Positions 1 through 8,212 of a stretch of DNA of 64,000 nt are shown piece after piece. The notes beneath the pieces are model-generated. The model searched no databases and was not told where the DNA came from. It saw only the letters and a program-made list of their open reading frames with translations. Source of the stretch: Stanieria sp. NIES-3757 (GTDB lineage: Bacteria; Cyanobacteriota; Cyanobacteriia; Cyanobacteriales; Xenococcaceae). The stretch lies in assembly GCA_002355455.1 (NCBI GenBank), contig AP017375.1, positions 1,798,001-1,862,000 of the forward strand. Reading direction: 5' to 3'. Within the stretch, counting starts at the first letter, position 1. Every line of letters starts with the position of its first letter. The translations under genes and the position numbers were made by a program.

Positions 1-758
1 TAGATTTAATTCAATTAGTTCATACTTCCGATTATGTTCAAGCATATTGTCAAGGGACTCTCGAACCAAAAGCTCAACGCCGTATTGGTTTACCTTGGAG
101 TCAAGCATTAGCTAATCGAACTTGTATTGCCGTAGCAGGAACAATTCTCACCGCTAAATTAGCCTTGCAATTTGGTTGTGCTTGTAATACGGCAGGAGGA
201 ACTCATCACGCTTTTCCTAGCTATGGTTCGGGATTTTGTATTTTTAACGATCTAGCTATAGCAGCTAAAGTCTTATTACAAGAAAGTTTGGTTCAAAAAA
301 TTTTGATTGTAGATTTAGATGTTCATCAAGGAGATGGTACCGCCTCAATTTTCCAAAATGATGAGCGGGTGTTTACCTTTTCGATGCATTGTGAAGCTAA
401 TTTTCCTGGTAGAAAACAAATAAGCGATCGCGATATTCCGCTTCCTGTAGGTTTAGATGATGACGGCTACTTGCAAATTTTGGCGCAAAACTTACCAGAT
501 TTACTTTCTCAAGTCAAACCAGATTTAGTATTGTATGATGCAGGGGTAGACATTCATGTTAGCGATCGCTTGGGTAAATTAGCTCTCAGTGATTGGGGGA
601 TTTATCGGCGAGAAATGATCGTGCTCAGTACCTGTTTAGCTGCTGGTTATCCTATTGCTAGCGTGATCGGTGGCGGTTACGCCGAAGATTTATCCGCCCT
701 AGTTTACCGTCATTCGCTTTTACATCGTGCTGCTCAAACTGTTTATGTTCAATATTAA
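1..758 (+). CDS. Histone deacetylase-like (AcuC/HDAC superfamily) hydrolase, 5' end outside window
   Basis: The reading frame is open from base 3, so the gene starts before the window; the first internal ATG (165) is not the true start, because conserved sequence precedes it. The visible 251 residues carry HDAC-fold signatures: the catalytic His pair in GGTHHAF, the zinc-site segment DLDVHQGDGTA, and a later DAGVD that supplies another metal ligand. Family members are zinc-dependent amide hydrolases acting on acetylated lysines, polyamines or related small molecules. In cyanobacteria the substrate is generally unknown, and nothing nearby narrows it. The gene ends with TAA at 756-758 and is convergent with the small zinc-ribbon gene 10 bp downstream. 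The family assignment is firm; the substrate is not inferable. Confidence 0.9.
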   Translation, partial: DLIQLVHTSDYVQAYCQGTLEPKAQRRIGLPWSQALANRTCIAVAGTILTAKLALQFGCACNTAGGTHHAFPSYGSGFCIFNDLAIAAKVLLQESLVQKILIVDLDVHQGDGTASIFQNDERVFTFSMHCEANFPGRKQISDRDIPLPVGLDDDGYLQILAQNLPDLLSQVKPDLVLYDAGVDIHVSDRLGKLALSDWGIYRREMIVLSTCLAAGYPIASVIGGGYAEDLSALVYRHSLLHRAAQTVYVQY

Positions 759-767
759 TTTTTTAAC

Positions 768-971
768 TTAAACTAAAGTTGCGGATTGTGGATCGTGCAA
801 TTTAGAAAATTTGCTATTTAATAAAGATTCTAGTTGTTTTCTAGTCGATAAAGTTGAAGTAAAATCAGGCATTTCTTGCCAGCAAGAACGGCAAAACCAA
901 TACATACTATCATGACGGATATGTTTTAACATTCGATGAGAACAGCAAGGACAAATGGTGAAAATAATCAT
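768..971 (-). CDS. Small conserved zinc-ribbon-like protein (67 aa)
   Basis: This 67-residue protein has two Cys pairs, CPCC near residues 7-10 and CRSC near 27-30, spaced as in a small zinc ribbon, with an intervening HIRHD stretch and a WQEMP segment after the second pair. Zinc binding is inferred from the Cys spacing. The ATG at 971 gives the whole motif, and the frame ends 10 bp from the convergent HDAC-like gene. I believe similar short proteins are widespread in cyanobacteria, but I know of no function. No partner gene lies in an obvious operon with it. Confidence 0.7.
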   Translation of the reverse strand: MIIFTICPCCSHRMLKHIRHDSMYWFCRSCWQEMPDFTSTLSTRKQLESLLNSKFSKLHDPQSATLV

Positions 972-1013
972 TGTTTTTAAACCAAAATATTTTAAAAGAG
1001 AGCTAACAAAAAA

Positions 1014-1214
1014 GTGAAGTTTAAAGTTAAATTATTAAATTGGATGTCAATTGTTTTTAATTATTATTTGGCAGATGAAATATCCTTAACTTCGACTATC
1101 TATAAACTAATCCTCAAACTTGAGGAAGCTGTGAAGAAAGAAGAAGATTATTTTAAGAAATGTCAAGCAAAAGCTTGGCTGAACTCTCAGAATTTACCAA
1201 CCCAAAAAACCTGA
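1014..1214 (+). CDS. Possible small hypothetical protein (66 aa)
   Basis: This is an open frame of 66 codons beginning with GTG. The product has a hydrophobic N-terminal half (NWMSIVFNYYLADEIS) and a charged helical C-terminal half rich in Lys and Glu (KLEEAVKKEEDYFKKC). I recognise no domain. The last 21 bases overlap the 3' end of the convergent receiver gene. Amino-acid composition looks protein-like rather than random, but the start codon is weak and I see no clear ribosome-binding site, so it may be spurious. Confidence 0.35.
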   Translation: MKFKVKLLNWMSIVFNYYLADEISLTSTIYKLILKLEEAVKKEEDYFKKCQAKAWLNSQNLPTQKT

Positions 1215-1568
1215 GATTTGGCTGGCTAAAGTGAGAGTATCAAAAGGCTTAACGATCACGCCTTTAACTCCTGCTTCATAAAATGCTTTTCGATCAGAGA
1301 TTTGAGCTTTAGCGGTGAGAAAAATTACTGGAATATGTTTTAATTTGGGATTGGTTTGAATTTTTGCTAGAGTGCTTAAACCGTCCATTTCTGGCATCAT
1401 TACATCAAGTAAAATGGCATCAGGTATTTGAGACTCAGCTAAAGCAATTCCTTCTCGCCCGGAAGCAGCCGTAATTACTTCCCAATCTGCTTCTAACTCT
1501 AAACTCAATTGAGTTAAGACTTGAATGTCTGGCTCATCGTCAATCAGAAGAATTTGTTTAGTAGGCAT
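1194..1568 (-). CDS. Single-domain response regulator (receiver only, 124 aa)
   Basis: The whole protein is one CheY-like receiver domain. The acidic pair is in LLIDDEPD near residues 8-13, the phosphoacceptor Asp is in ILLDVMMPEMDG near residue 54, the switch Thr is in IFLTAKA, and the conserved Lys is in VIVKPFD near residue 107, so it should be phosphorylatable. There is no output domain, so it must act by binding a partner or as a phosphate relay. No histidine kinase is adjacent, and the partner is unknown. The ATG at 1568 starts just before the beta-1 strand, as expected. Confidence 0.92.
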   Translation of the reverse strand: MPTKQILLIDDEPDIQVLTQLSLELEADWEVITAASGREGIALAESQIPDAILLDVMMPEMDGLSTLAKIQTNPKLKHIPVIFLTAKAQISDRKAFYEAGVKGVIVKPFDTLTLASQISGFLGW

Positions 1569-1815
1569 TTTGCTAATGAATCAATTGAGGCTCAAAATTT
1601 AGAAGGATCAAAGCCAAATTATAGATTAACAATTTTTGATTCGCTCGCGAGCAAGAATTCAAGAGCGATTCCGTAGTCTTGGCGAGACTGCAATCGAATC
1701 CCATTTTCCAACCAATATTAATAGTTTCTAGAGAATTGCTTAATTTTTATTCTATCTAGACGACTACACTTAACAATAAACAATTGAGTATGAGTATTAC
1801 AATCGCAACAAGAAT

Positions 1816-2898
1816 ATGGGACAGACAAAACGTATTGGCATTCTTACAAGTGGTGGGGATTGTGCAGGTTTGAATGCCGTAATTCGGGCAGTAACTCGTT
1901 GTGCTGTTAACGTTTATGATTGGGAAGTTTTCGGGATTTGTAAAGCAACGCTTGGTTTGATGAGTCGTCCTCCTCAAGTTATGCAGCTACAGGTTAATCA
2001 AGTAGATTCAATTTTAACGATGGGAGGAACTATTTTAGGTACTACTAATAAAGGTAATCCCTTTGCTTATCCCATGCCGAATGGTGAAATCATAGATCGT
2101 TCTGAAGAAATTATTGAAGGCTATCATCTGCTTGGGTTGGATGCTTTGATTGGGGTTGGCGGTGATGGTAGTTTAGCTATTCTACGCAAGTTAGCCCAAC
2201 AAGGGGGCATGAATTTTGTTGGTATTCCCAAAACTATTGATAACGATGTCGATCTCACTGAACGTTCGATTGGTTTTGATACGGCAGTAAATATTGCTAC
2301 TGAAGCGATCGATCGCTTGCAATTTACCGCAGCTAGTCATAGTCGGGTGATGATTGTCGAAGTCATGGGTAGAGATGCTGGACATATCGCGCTGAATGCA
2401 GGTATTGCTGGAGGCGCACATGTGATTATGATTCCTGAAATTCCCTATCGCTTAGAAAATATCTGCAACTATATCAAAAAAAGACAGGAACAAGGACAAG
2501 ATTATTCCATTGTGGTAGTTTCTGAAGCAGTTTGTACTGAATCTGGCGAAACGATCGCTCGTATGCAACAATTTGGACAATGCCTTCTTGGTGGGATTGG
2601 GCAGTATATTGCCGACCGTATTAGTAAGGAAAGTGGTGCAGAAACTAGAGTAACAGTTTTAGGACACACTCAACGAGGTGGTATCTCTTCACCTTTGGAT
2701 CGGATTTTAGCTTCTGCGTTTGGTGTGGCAGCAGTAGAATTAATTGCCCAGGAAAAATATGATTACATGGTAACTTGGCAAAATCGACAGGTGATCAGTG
2801 TTCCAATTTTGGATGCGATCGCTAAATATCGGGCAGTCGATCCCCAAGATACATTAGTTAAAACAGCGAGAGGATTGGGTATTTGTTTAGGAGATTAA
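1816..2898 (+). CDS. pfkA: 6-phosphofructokinase
   Basis: The 360-residue protein is a PfkA-family phosphofructokinase, which phosphorylates fructose 6-phosphate at C1 in glycolysis. Visible motifs are the N-terminal nucleotide loop TSGGDCAGLN, GGDGS near residues 114-118, the catalytic PKTIDNDV near 138-145, MGRDAGH in the sugar-phosphate site, and HTQRGG near the C-terminus. The pair Gly in GGDGS plus Lys in PKTIDND matters: typical ATP enzymes such as E. coli have Gly and Gly at these positions, and pyrophosphate enzymes have Asp and Lys. This mixed pattern suggests the atypical ATP-using long-form group, but the phosphoryl donor is not settled by sequence. The gene stands alone; a hairpin repeat follows the stop codon. 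Confidence 0.95.
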   Translation: MGQTKRIGILTSGGDCAGLNAVIRAVTRCAVNVYDWEVFGICKATLGLMSRPPQVMQLQVNQVDSILTMGGTILGTTNKGNPFAYPMPNGEIIDRSEEIIEGYHLLGLDALIGVGGDGSLAILRKLAQQGGMNFVGIPKTIDNDVDLTERSIGFDTAVNIATEAIDRLQFTAASHSRVMIVEVMGRDAGHIALNAGIAGGAHVIMIPEIPYRLENICNYIKKRQEQGQDYSIVVVSEAVCTESGETIARMQQFGQCLLGGIGQYIADRISKESGAETRVTVLGHTQRGGISSPLDRILASAFGVAAVELIAQEKYDYMVTWQNRQVISVPILDAIAKYRAVDPQDTLVKTARGLGICLGD

Positions 2899-2911
2899 TT
2901 ATCAGTTACCC

Positions 2912-2938
2912 GTAGGGCAATTTGCAAATCGCCCCTAC
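2912..2938. repeat. Palindromic intergenic repeat hairpin after pfkA
   Basis: GTAGGGC at 2912-2918 and GCCCCTAC at 2931-2938 pair through an AATTTGCAAAT core, giving a nearly perfect stem with one bulged base. There is no following T-run, so it is better described as a REP-like interspersed palindrome than a classical terminator, although it could protect or end the pfkA transcript. A related GTAGGGG-type palindrome lies at 60611-60639. Confidence 0.6.
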
Positions 2939-3003
2939 AGTTATCAATTTTTCCCTATCCTGTACAATAATATGTCGGCTGTTGAAATTGAAATAATTAA
3001 TTC

Positions 3004-4107
3004 ATGGAAGAAATAACCCTACCAACCTCTGAAGTTACCTCCCTCAAAGACGGAAATAGTTCTATATCTCAGGAAGAAATTGTAGCTGCCCTGAAAACGC
3101 CAGTAGATTTCAATTTTCAATTACCCGATCCTGAAGATGAACAAATCCAAGAATTTGAATTTCAACAGCAAGTAGACAGTATTTGGGAAGTATGCGATCG
3201 CTTCGATCTACAAACGGATATTTGGCGCGGTCGCATTTTACGCACTGTTAGGGATCGAGAGAAAAAGGGCGGTGATGGTAGAGGTTCGGGTTTTCTTAAT
3301 TGGTTAAAAAATCGCGAAATTACCAAATCTCAAGCTTATGCTTTGATTCAACTAGCAAATAGTGCGGATACCTTACTCGCAGAAGGTCAACTCGATCCTA
3401 ATAGTATTAATAATTTTAGTAAACGAGCTTTTATCGAAACTGCTAAAGCTGAACCAGAAGTACAACAATTGGTGAGTGAAGCTGCCCAAAGAGGCGATCG
3501 CATTACTAGAAGAGAAGTCAAACAACTTGCTGATGAATGGACAGCGATGAGTTCAGATTTACTACCAGAAGAAGTTAAAGATAAAGCAGCCGAAGGTGCA
3601 TTACCGCCTCGTCATTTAGCACCTTTAGTTAAGGAGTTGGAAAAGTTACCTGATTCTCATCTGGAAGAAATTAAGAAAGAAATTGCTGCTAGTCCTGATA
3701 TCGATACTGTTAAGTTAATGACTACGGAGGCACGGAATTTAGCTAAATATCTCGATGCAGCAGCCCAGGTACAAACCCTCAGAGATGCCACTATTGACAT
3801 GGAAATGGCATTAGAAGAGGCTTTAAGGATTGATTGTTTGAATACCGCAGCCGATTTGGTTAAACAAGCAACAACCTTAGAACAAACTGTTGCTAGACTC
3901 TATACTACCTGGAAAAAGTTAGGTAGTGTGGCCGATCGTTTATATGTAGAAACAGGGGCTTCTAATCCTCATTTGCGATCGCTTTTAACTTGTTTAGAAA
4001 CTCTCACCAATGAAACGATTGAAGTTCATCTAGATGAAGATGGCGATCGCTTAGTACGTCTGAAAATTCTGGAGGAAACCTCATCTGGACTTGGTTCAGA
4101 GGCTTAG
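3004..4107 (+). CDS. Conserved cyanobacterial protein, predicted helical (367 aa)
   Basis: I do not recognise a named family. The N-terminal 45 residues are acidic and low-complexity. Residues 60-125 contain a segment (WLKNREITKSQAYALIQLA) that reads like a helix-turn-helix of the kind seen in ParB-like or replication-associated proteins. The rest is highly charged and almost entirely helical, with an Asp/Glu-rich end. No signal peptide or membrane segment is seen, so it is probably cytoplasmic. The ATG at 3004 is the first in frame. The gene sits alone between pfkA and a convergent natA-like gene, 15 bp from the latter's stop. A DNA-binding role is only a suggestion from the HTH-like segment. 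Confidence 0.75.
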   Translation: MEEITLPTSEVTSLKDGNSSISQEEIVAALKTPVDFNFQLPDPEDEQIQEFEFQQQVDSIWEVCDRFDLQTDIWRGRILRTVRDREKKGGDGRGSGFLNWLKNREITKSQAYALIQLANSADTLLAEGQLDPNSINNFSKRAFIETAKAEPEVQQLVSEAAQRGDRITRREVKQLADEWTAMSSDLLPEEVKDKAAEGALPPRHLAPLVKELEKLPDSHLEEIKKEIAASPDIDTVKLMTTEARNLAKYLDAAAQVQTLRDATIDMEMALEEALRIDCLNTAADLVKQATTLEQTVARLYTTWKKLGSVADRLYVETGASNPHLRSLLTCLETLTNETIEVHLDEDGDRLVRLKILEETSSGLGSEA

Positions 4108-4122
4108 AAAACCGATCTAATT

Positions 4123-4899
4123 TTACTCTCCTAAATAAGCTTCTAAAACCTCAGGATTGGTTTGAATCTCTTCTGGTGTACCATCGGCTAAATTAGTTCC
4201 TTCTGCCAATACCCAAACATGGTTACACAAAGACATAATCACATCCATGTTGTGTTCGATAATTAAAAAAGTGATTCCTTGACGATTCCAATCGAGAATA
4301 TGTTTGCAGATTTGATTAATTAAAGTAGGGTTGACTCCTGCTGCTGGTTCATCAAGTAAAATGAGTTTGGGATTAGTCATGAGTGTCCGCGCCATTTCTA
4401 AGAGTTTACGTTGTCCTCCAGATAATGCGCCAGCATAATCATAAGCTTTTTCAACTAAACCAACTGATTCGAGAATTTCTAGAGCTTTTTGCTTATTTTC
4501 CCGTTCTTCTTTTCTGACTTGCGGTTGTTTTAACCAGACTTGAAAAAAATTTTCGCCGATTTGTTTGGGAGTAGCGAGTAACATATTTTCTAGTACAGTA
4601 AGTTTAGAGAGTACTCTTGCTACTTGAAAAGTACGGATAAATCCTCGTTGGGCAATTTCGTGAGGTTGTAAATGATCGATAGGCTGATGATCGAAAATAA
4701 CTTGACCGCGATCGGGACGAATAAAGTTGGATAATAAATTAAATAAAGTAGTTTTACCTGCACCATTAGGACCGATTAAACCTGTGATACTTCCTTGATT
4801 AACTTTGATTTGGGCATTACATACTGCTTTAATGCCACCGAAATTTTTGTTAAGTCCAGTTGCTGATAATAAGTACTCTGATTGTAACTGTTGTGTCAT
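4123..4899 (-). CDS. natA: Branched-chain/neutral amino-acid ABC transporter ATPase (LivG/NatA type)
   Basis: This is a 258-residue ABC ATPase of the LivG subfamily. It has Walker A GPNGAGKT near residues 42-49, the signature ALSGGQRKLLEMA near 158-170, Walker B LILLDEPAAG, and a switch His in IIEHNMDV. The C-terminal extension with ADGTPEEIQTNP is characteristic of LivG-type proteins, which energise import of hydrophobic amino acids with a LivF-type partner, two permeases and a binding protein. None of those partners is in the window. Scattered nat genes are usual in cyanobacteria, where NatA is one of the two ATPases of the N-I neutral amino-acid system. The family is certain; NatA rather than a urea (UrtD) ATPase is inferred from the lack of urt genes. 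Confidence 0.85.
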   Translation of the reverse strand: MTQQLQSEYLLSATGLNKNFGGIKAVCNAQIKVNQGSITGLIGPNGAGKTTLFNLLSNFIRPDRGQVIFDHQPIDHLQPHEIAQRGFIRTFQVARVLSKLTVLENMLLATPKQIGENFFQVWLKQPQVRKEERENKQKALEILESVGLVEKAYDYAGALSGGQRKLLEMARTLMTNPKLILLDEPAAGVNPTLINQICKHILDWNRQGITFLIIEHNMDVIMSLCNHVWVLAEGTNLADGTPEEIQTNPEVLEAYLGE

Positions 4900-5177
4900 T
4901 TTATTTTAATCGTTCAGGCTTGAATTAGTAATTTTAAATAATTTAAATTTAATTTATAGCGTTTTTTCTAGGTCTATGATAGTAGTTTAAAGTTCAAAAA
5001 GTAAAAATTTTCTGTATCCCTAATTAACAATTAAGTATCAGACCAGAATCAATAAATCATCTGTATTCATCTGCTTTTATCCGTGGACAAACAATCAACT
5101 TCACCGAAGGTGCGCGTAGCGACCAACAATCAACAAAAATCAGAATACTAGACTATACTCGACAACTGCAAAAAGTT

Positions 5178-5264
5178 TTATTTACTATTAGCAAAAAAAA
5201 GAGCAGCTAAAACAATTAAAAACAATAAAGCTAGAGGTACTAATAAATTGATTGGTTCAATCAT
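5178..5264 (-). CDS. Possible 28-residue single-span membrane peptide
   Basis: On the minus strand ATG at 5264 opens 28 codons ending in TAA at 5178. The product starts MIEPINLLVP, continues with about 18 hydrophobic residues, and ends FFANSK. This is the shape of the tiny one-helix subunits common in cyanobacterial photosynthetic and respiratory complexes: a short acidic N-terminus, one membrane helix and a basic C-terminus. It does not match PsbX, PsbY, PsaM, PetL, PetN or PetM as I know them. It starts 54 bp from the divergent polyferredoxin fusion gene. No strong ribosome-binding site is visible, and codon evidence is slight at this length. Confidence 0.45.
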   Translation of the reverse strand: MIEPINLLVPLALLFLIVLAALFFANSK

Positions 5265-5318
5265 CAAAACTTTTTGAAAGATTTATGGTTTTATTAACTA
5301 AATAATAGAGGAAATTAA

Positions 5319-7847
5319 ATGAGCTTTCCCGATCTAGTAACTTTTTTAAAAGAAAGAACTACTTTAGCTGTTTTATCAGATGATATTCTGGAAAATTTTG
5401 TTCCTAAACTGAAAGACCAAACAATTCCCAAACAAGAAACATTTATTGAAGAAGATACAACCCCAGCAGGATTATACATCTTGCGCTCGGGACATTTAGA
5501 AAGTTTTAGTAAAACTCAAAATAAAACTATTAGTTTGTTACCAGGTACAGTCCTCAATTTATACGCTTTACTATTAAATCGTAGTACTCAATACACTGTT
5601 AAGACTCTCAATGACAGTCAATTTTGGTTTATCCCTACAGAAGAATTCCAGGAATTAATTAATAATTATCCCGAAATTACTAAAGCTTTTTCTCAACAAT
5701 TAGCAGAAGAAATTGACAAATTATCATCTCAATTAAACTTTGAACAAGAACGACAACTAATTTTAAGACCATATTTAGTCAATAAAGCCAAACGAGGAGT
5801 AATTGGCAAAAGTCGTTATGCAATTCGATTGCGATCGCAACTGAAACAAGCTGCTTCTACTAGAGATTCAGTAATAATTTTTGGTGAACCTGGATTAGAA
5901 AAAGATAATTTAGCAGCCTTAATTCATTTTGGTTCTAATGCTCGTCGCGAACCTATTATTAAAGTAGATTGTTCAAAATTGCAAGCTAGTGGTGCAGAAT
6001 TATTTGGCAGAGTTGGAGGTAAACCAGGATTAATTGAAGCTTTAAGAGAAGGAACTTTAATTTTTAATAATATTCAACAAATTCCTAAAGAATTATTGCC
6101 GAGTATTATTGAGTTAATTAAAACCAATAAATATACTTTAGTTAATCGACCAGGAGAAAAGACTACTGAAGAAAAACTTTGTTTAGCTCGGATTATTATT
6201 ATTTCAGAAAAAAATATTCCAGCTTTAAATTCTGTTGTCAAAAATTTAATTAAAGTTCCACCTTTAAGAGTAAGAAAAGAAGATATTGTTGAACAAGTAA
6301 ACTATTATATTAATCTGATTAGTCGTAATAAATGTCTGACTAAACCTAAAACTACTCCTGAAGCTTTAAGAAAGTTACAAACCTATGACTTTCCTAATAA
6401 TTTACGAGAATTAGAAAGCATAGTTGAACGAGCTTTAATTCAATTACAAGGTTGTACAGATATTACCGAAGAAATTGTTTGGCAATCTCAAAGTAAGAAA
6501 AAACAATATCGTCTCAACCTTTTAAATAAATATTCTGCTTTACGTCATTTTCTGCGGAGTGATTGGTATCCCGATCGCCTTAATTATGGTTTTACTTTTG
6601 GTTTTTTCGCTTTCATTGTTTTAGTTTTATTTATTGCACCACAAAATCGCCAAGCAAATTTTGCTCTTAATATGTTTTGGGCTTGGTGGTGGCCTTTAGT
6701 TTTAATTAGTTTTCCTTTTGTTGGCAGATTATGGTGTGCGGTTTGTCCTTTTATGATCTATGGAGAAATAACTCAAAAATTATCTTTATGGCTGTTTCCC
6801 AGACAACTTAAAAAATGGCCTAGGCATTCAGCAGAACAATGGGGTGGTTGGTTTTTATTCGGTTTATTTGCATTAATTCTTTTATGGGAAGAATTGTGGA
6901 ATTTAGAAAATACTGCCTATCTTTCTGCTTGCTTATTATTATTAATTACTGCGGGCGCAATGATCTTCTCGTCAATTTTTGAACGCAGATTTTGGTGTCG
7001 ATACTTATGTCCTATTGGCGGAATGAATGGCATGTTTGCTAAACTTTCTATGACCGAATTAAGAGCGCAACAGGGAATTTGTTCGGCAGAATGTACTACT
7101 TATCAATGTTATAAAGGTGGCCCCGAAAAAGGCGAAGGAATGGAATCCGATGGTTGTCCTTTATATTCCCATCCTGCTCAATTAGAAGACAATCGAGATT
7201 GTGTTTTATGTATGACTTGTCTCAAAGCTTGTCCCCATCGTTCGGTAGAATTTAATTTACGTCCACCAGGAATAGAATTATGGACTACTCATATAGCTCA
7301 CAGTTATGAAGTTGCTTTATTATTTTTACTTTTAAATGTAGTATTTTTACATCGTTTACCAGAAATAGAACAGTATTTGGACTGGAATTTGCATTTAGAA
7401 AGTTTTACCAATCATGCACTAATTTCTGTTGCTGTACTGAGTTTACCAGTGCTTTTACCACTACTTGCCCATGGTTTAATTCGTTTAGTAACTAAAGCCA
7501 AAGGTAAAATCAAATCTCTACAATTTGTCCAACTAGCTTACGGTTATTTACCATTAGTTTTAGCAGGAAATTTAGCCCATTATTTACGTTTAGGTTTGAG
7601 TGAAGGAGGTAGAATTTTGCCCGTTGCTTTTGCTACCTTTGGTTTAAATGGTATTAGTTTGCCTGTCCTAGTCGCTCACCCTGCGGTAATTGCTTTTTTA
7701 CAAGGAGTAAGTTTAATTTTTGGTGTATTATTCTCAATTCTTTTGACTCAAAAAATTGCCCGTCAACCGTTAAAACTACTATTACCACAACATCTAGTTA
7801 CCATAACTTTAGCGATCGCAATGTGGCAAATCATTGTCGGCACCTAA
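5319..7847 (+). CDS. Fusion protein: cNMP-binding domain + degenerate sigma-54-activator AAA domain + membrane polyferredoxin
   Basis: Three modules are visible in 842 residues. Residues 1-145 resemble a cyclic-nucleotide-binding (CRP/FNR-type) sensor. Residues 160-390 align with the AAA domain of NtrC-type activators, but the Walker A reads GEPGLEKD without the GK pair, the GAFTGA sigma-54 loop is missing (ELFGRVGGKPGL), and Walker B is LIFNNIQQIP with both acidic residues replaced by Asn, so ATP hydrolysis is unlikely. From about 420 onward come several membrane helices with NapH/NosR-like cysteine clusters: CAVCP (473-477), CRYLCPIGG (near 559), CSAEC...CYKGG...GCP (near 588) and CVLCMTCLKACP (near 628). 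The last part is hydrophobic. I infer a membrane iron-sulphur redox protein controlled by an N-terminal ligand or docking module. Electron donor and acceptor are unknown. Confidence 0.85.
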   Translation: MSFPDLVTFLKERTTLAVLSDDILENFVPKLKDQTIPKQETFIEEDTTPAGLYILRSGHLESFSKTQNKTISLLPGTVLNLYALLLNRSTQYTVKTLNDSQFWFIPTEEFQELINNYPEITKAFSQQLAEEIDKLSSQLNFEQERQLILRPYLVNKAKRGVIGKSRYAIRLRSQLKQAASTRDSVIIFGEPGLEKDNLAALIHFGSNARREPIIKVDCSKLQASGAELFGRVGGKPGLIEALREGTLIFNNIQQIPKELLPSIIELIKTNKYTLVNRPGEKTTEEKLCLARIIIISEKNIPALNSVVKNLIKVPPLRVRKEDIVEQVNYYINLISRNKCLTKPKTTPEALRKLQTYDFPNNLRELESIVERALIQLQGCTDITEEIVWQSQSKKKQYRLNLLNKYSALRHFLRSDWYPDRLNYGFTFGFFAFIVLVLFIAPQNRQANFALNMFWAWWWPLVLISFPFVGRLWCAVCPFMIYGEITQKLSLWLFPRQLKKWPRHSAEQWGGWFLFGLFALILLWEELWNLENTAYLSACLLLLITAGAMIFSSIFERRFWCRYLCPIGGMNGMFAKLSMTELRAQQGICSAECTTYQCYKGGPEKGEGMESDGCPLYSHPAQLEDNRDCVLCMTCLKACPHRSVEFNLRPPGIELWTTHIAHSYEVALLFLLLNVVFLHRLPEIEQYLDWNLHLESFTNHALISVAVLSLPVLLPLLAHGLIRLVTKAKGKIKSLQFVQLAYGYLPLVLAGNLAHYLRLGLSEGGRILPVAFATFGLNGISLPVLVAHPAVIAFLQGVSLIFGVLFSILLTQKIARQPLKLLLPQHLVTITLAIAMWQIIVGT

Positions 7848-7856
7848 TCCATTAGT

Positions 7857-8141
7857 TTAATACCTCGGTGGTCCATGAGAAATCATCCAAGGTCTTCCTT
7901 GATTAGCACTTTGATATCTGGGTTTAGCTGGTTCTGGTTTTCCTTGAACTAAACGAGGTTCCGAACTAGAACGTCCCATAGCAGCAAGACTACCAGAATT
8001 TAAATTAACATTGGGTGGTGAAAAAATCCGTTGAGCAATCTCATGACAATCAGGACAAGGCATTGGTTGTTCCCGTTGCGCGATCGCACAAAAAGCTTCA
8101 AATTCACCACAAGTAGAACAGCGAAATTCGTATAAAGGCAT
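7857..8141 (-). CDS. fmdB: FmdB-type small zinc-ribbon protein
   Basis: The N-terminus MPLYEFRCSTCGEF followed by CPDC near residues 29-32 is the classic FmdB zinc ribbon of four Cys. The remaining half is Pro/Arg/Gly/Ser-rich and probably disordered. FmdB is named from a gene next to formamidase in Methylophilus, where it was proposed to regulate amidase expression; its molecular role is poorly defined. Here it follows fmdA on the same strand, 71 bp downstream, with a hairpin repeat in the gap, so the original fmdA-fmdB pairing is preserved and co-transcription is likely. Confidence 0.88.
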   Translation of the reverse strand: MPLYEFRCSTCGEFEAFCAIAQREQPMPCPDCHEIAQRIFSPPNVNLNSGSLAAMGRSSSEPRLVQGKPEPAKPRYQSANQGRPWMISHGPPRY

Positions 8142-8157
8142 GGTTCAGTTATTCCGT

Positions 8158-8205
8158 AGGGGCTGTGCTGCCTTCGTCAGTGTTAAGCAAGCGCGAACAG
8201 CCCTT
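8158..8205. repeat. Hairpin repeat between fmdA and fmdB
   Basis: GGGCTGT at 8160-8166 pairs with ACAGCCC at 8197-8203 around a 30-base loop containing CTTCGTCAG and AAGCGCG words. Similar fragments (CGAAGGTGCGCGTAGCGACC near 5105; GCACGCTCGCAAAGCGAATG near 10401) occur elsewhere in the window, which suggests a dispersed non-coding repeat. It could lower expression of fmdB relative to fmdA, but this is inference. Confidence 0.5.
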
Positions 8206-8212
8206 ATTTAAT

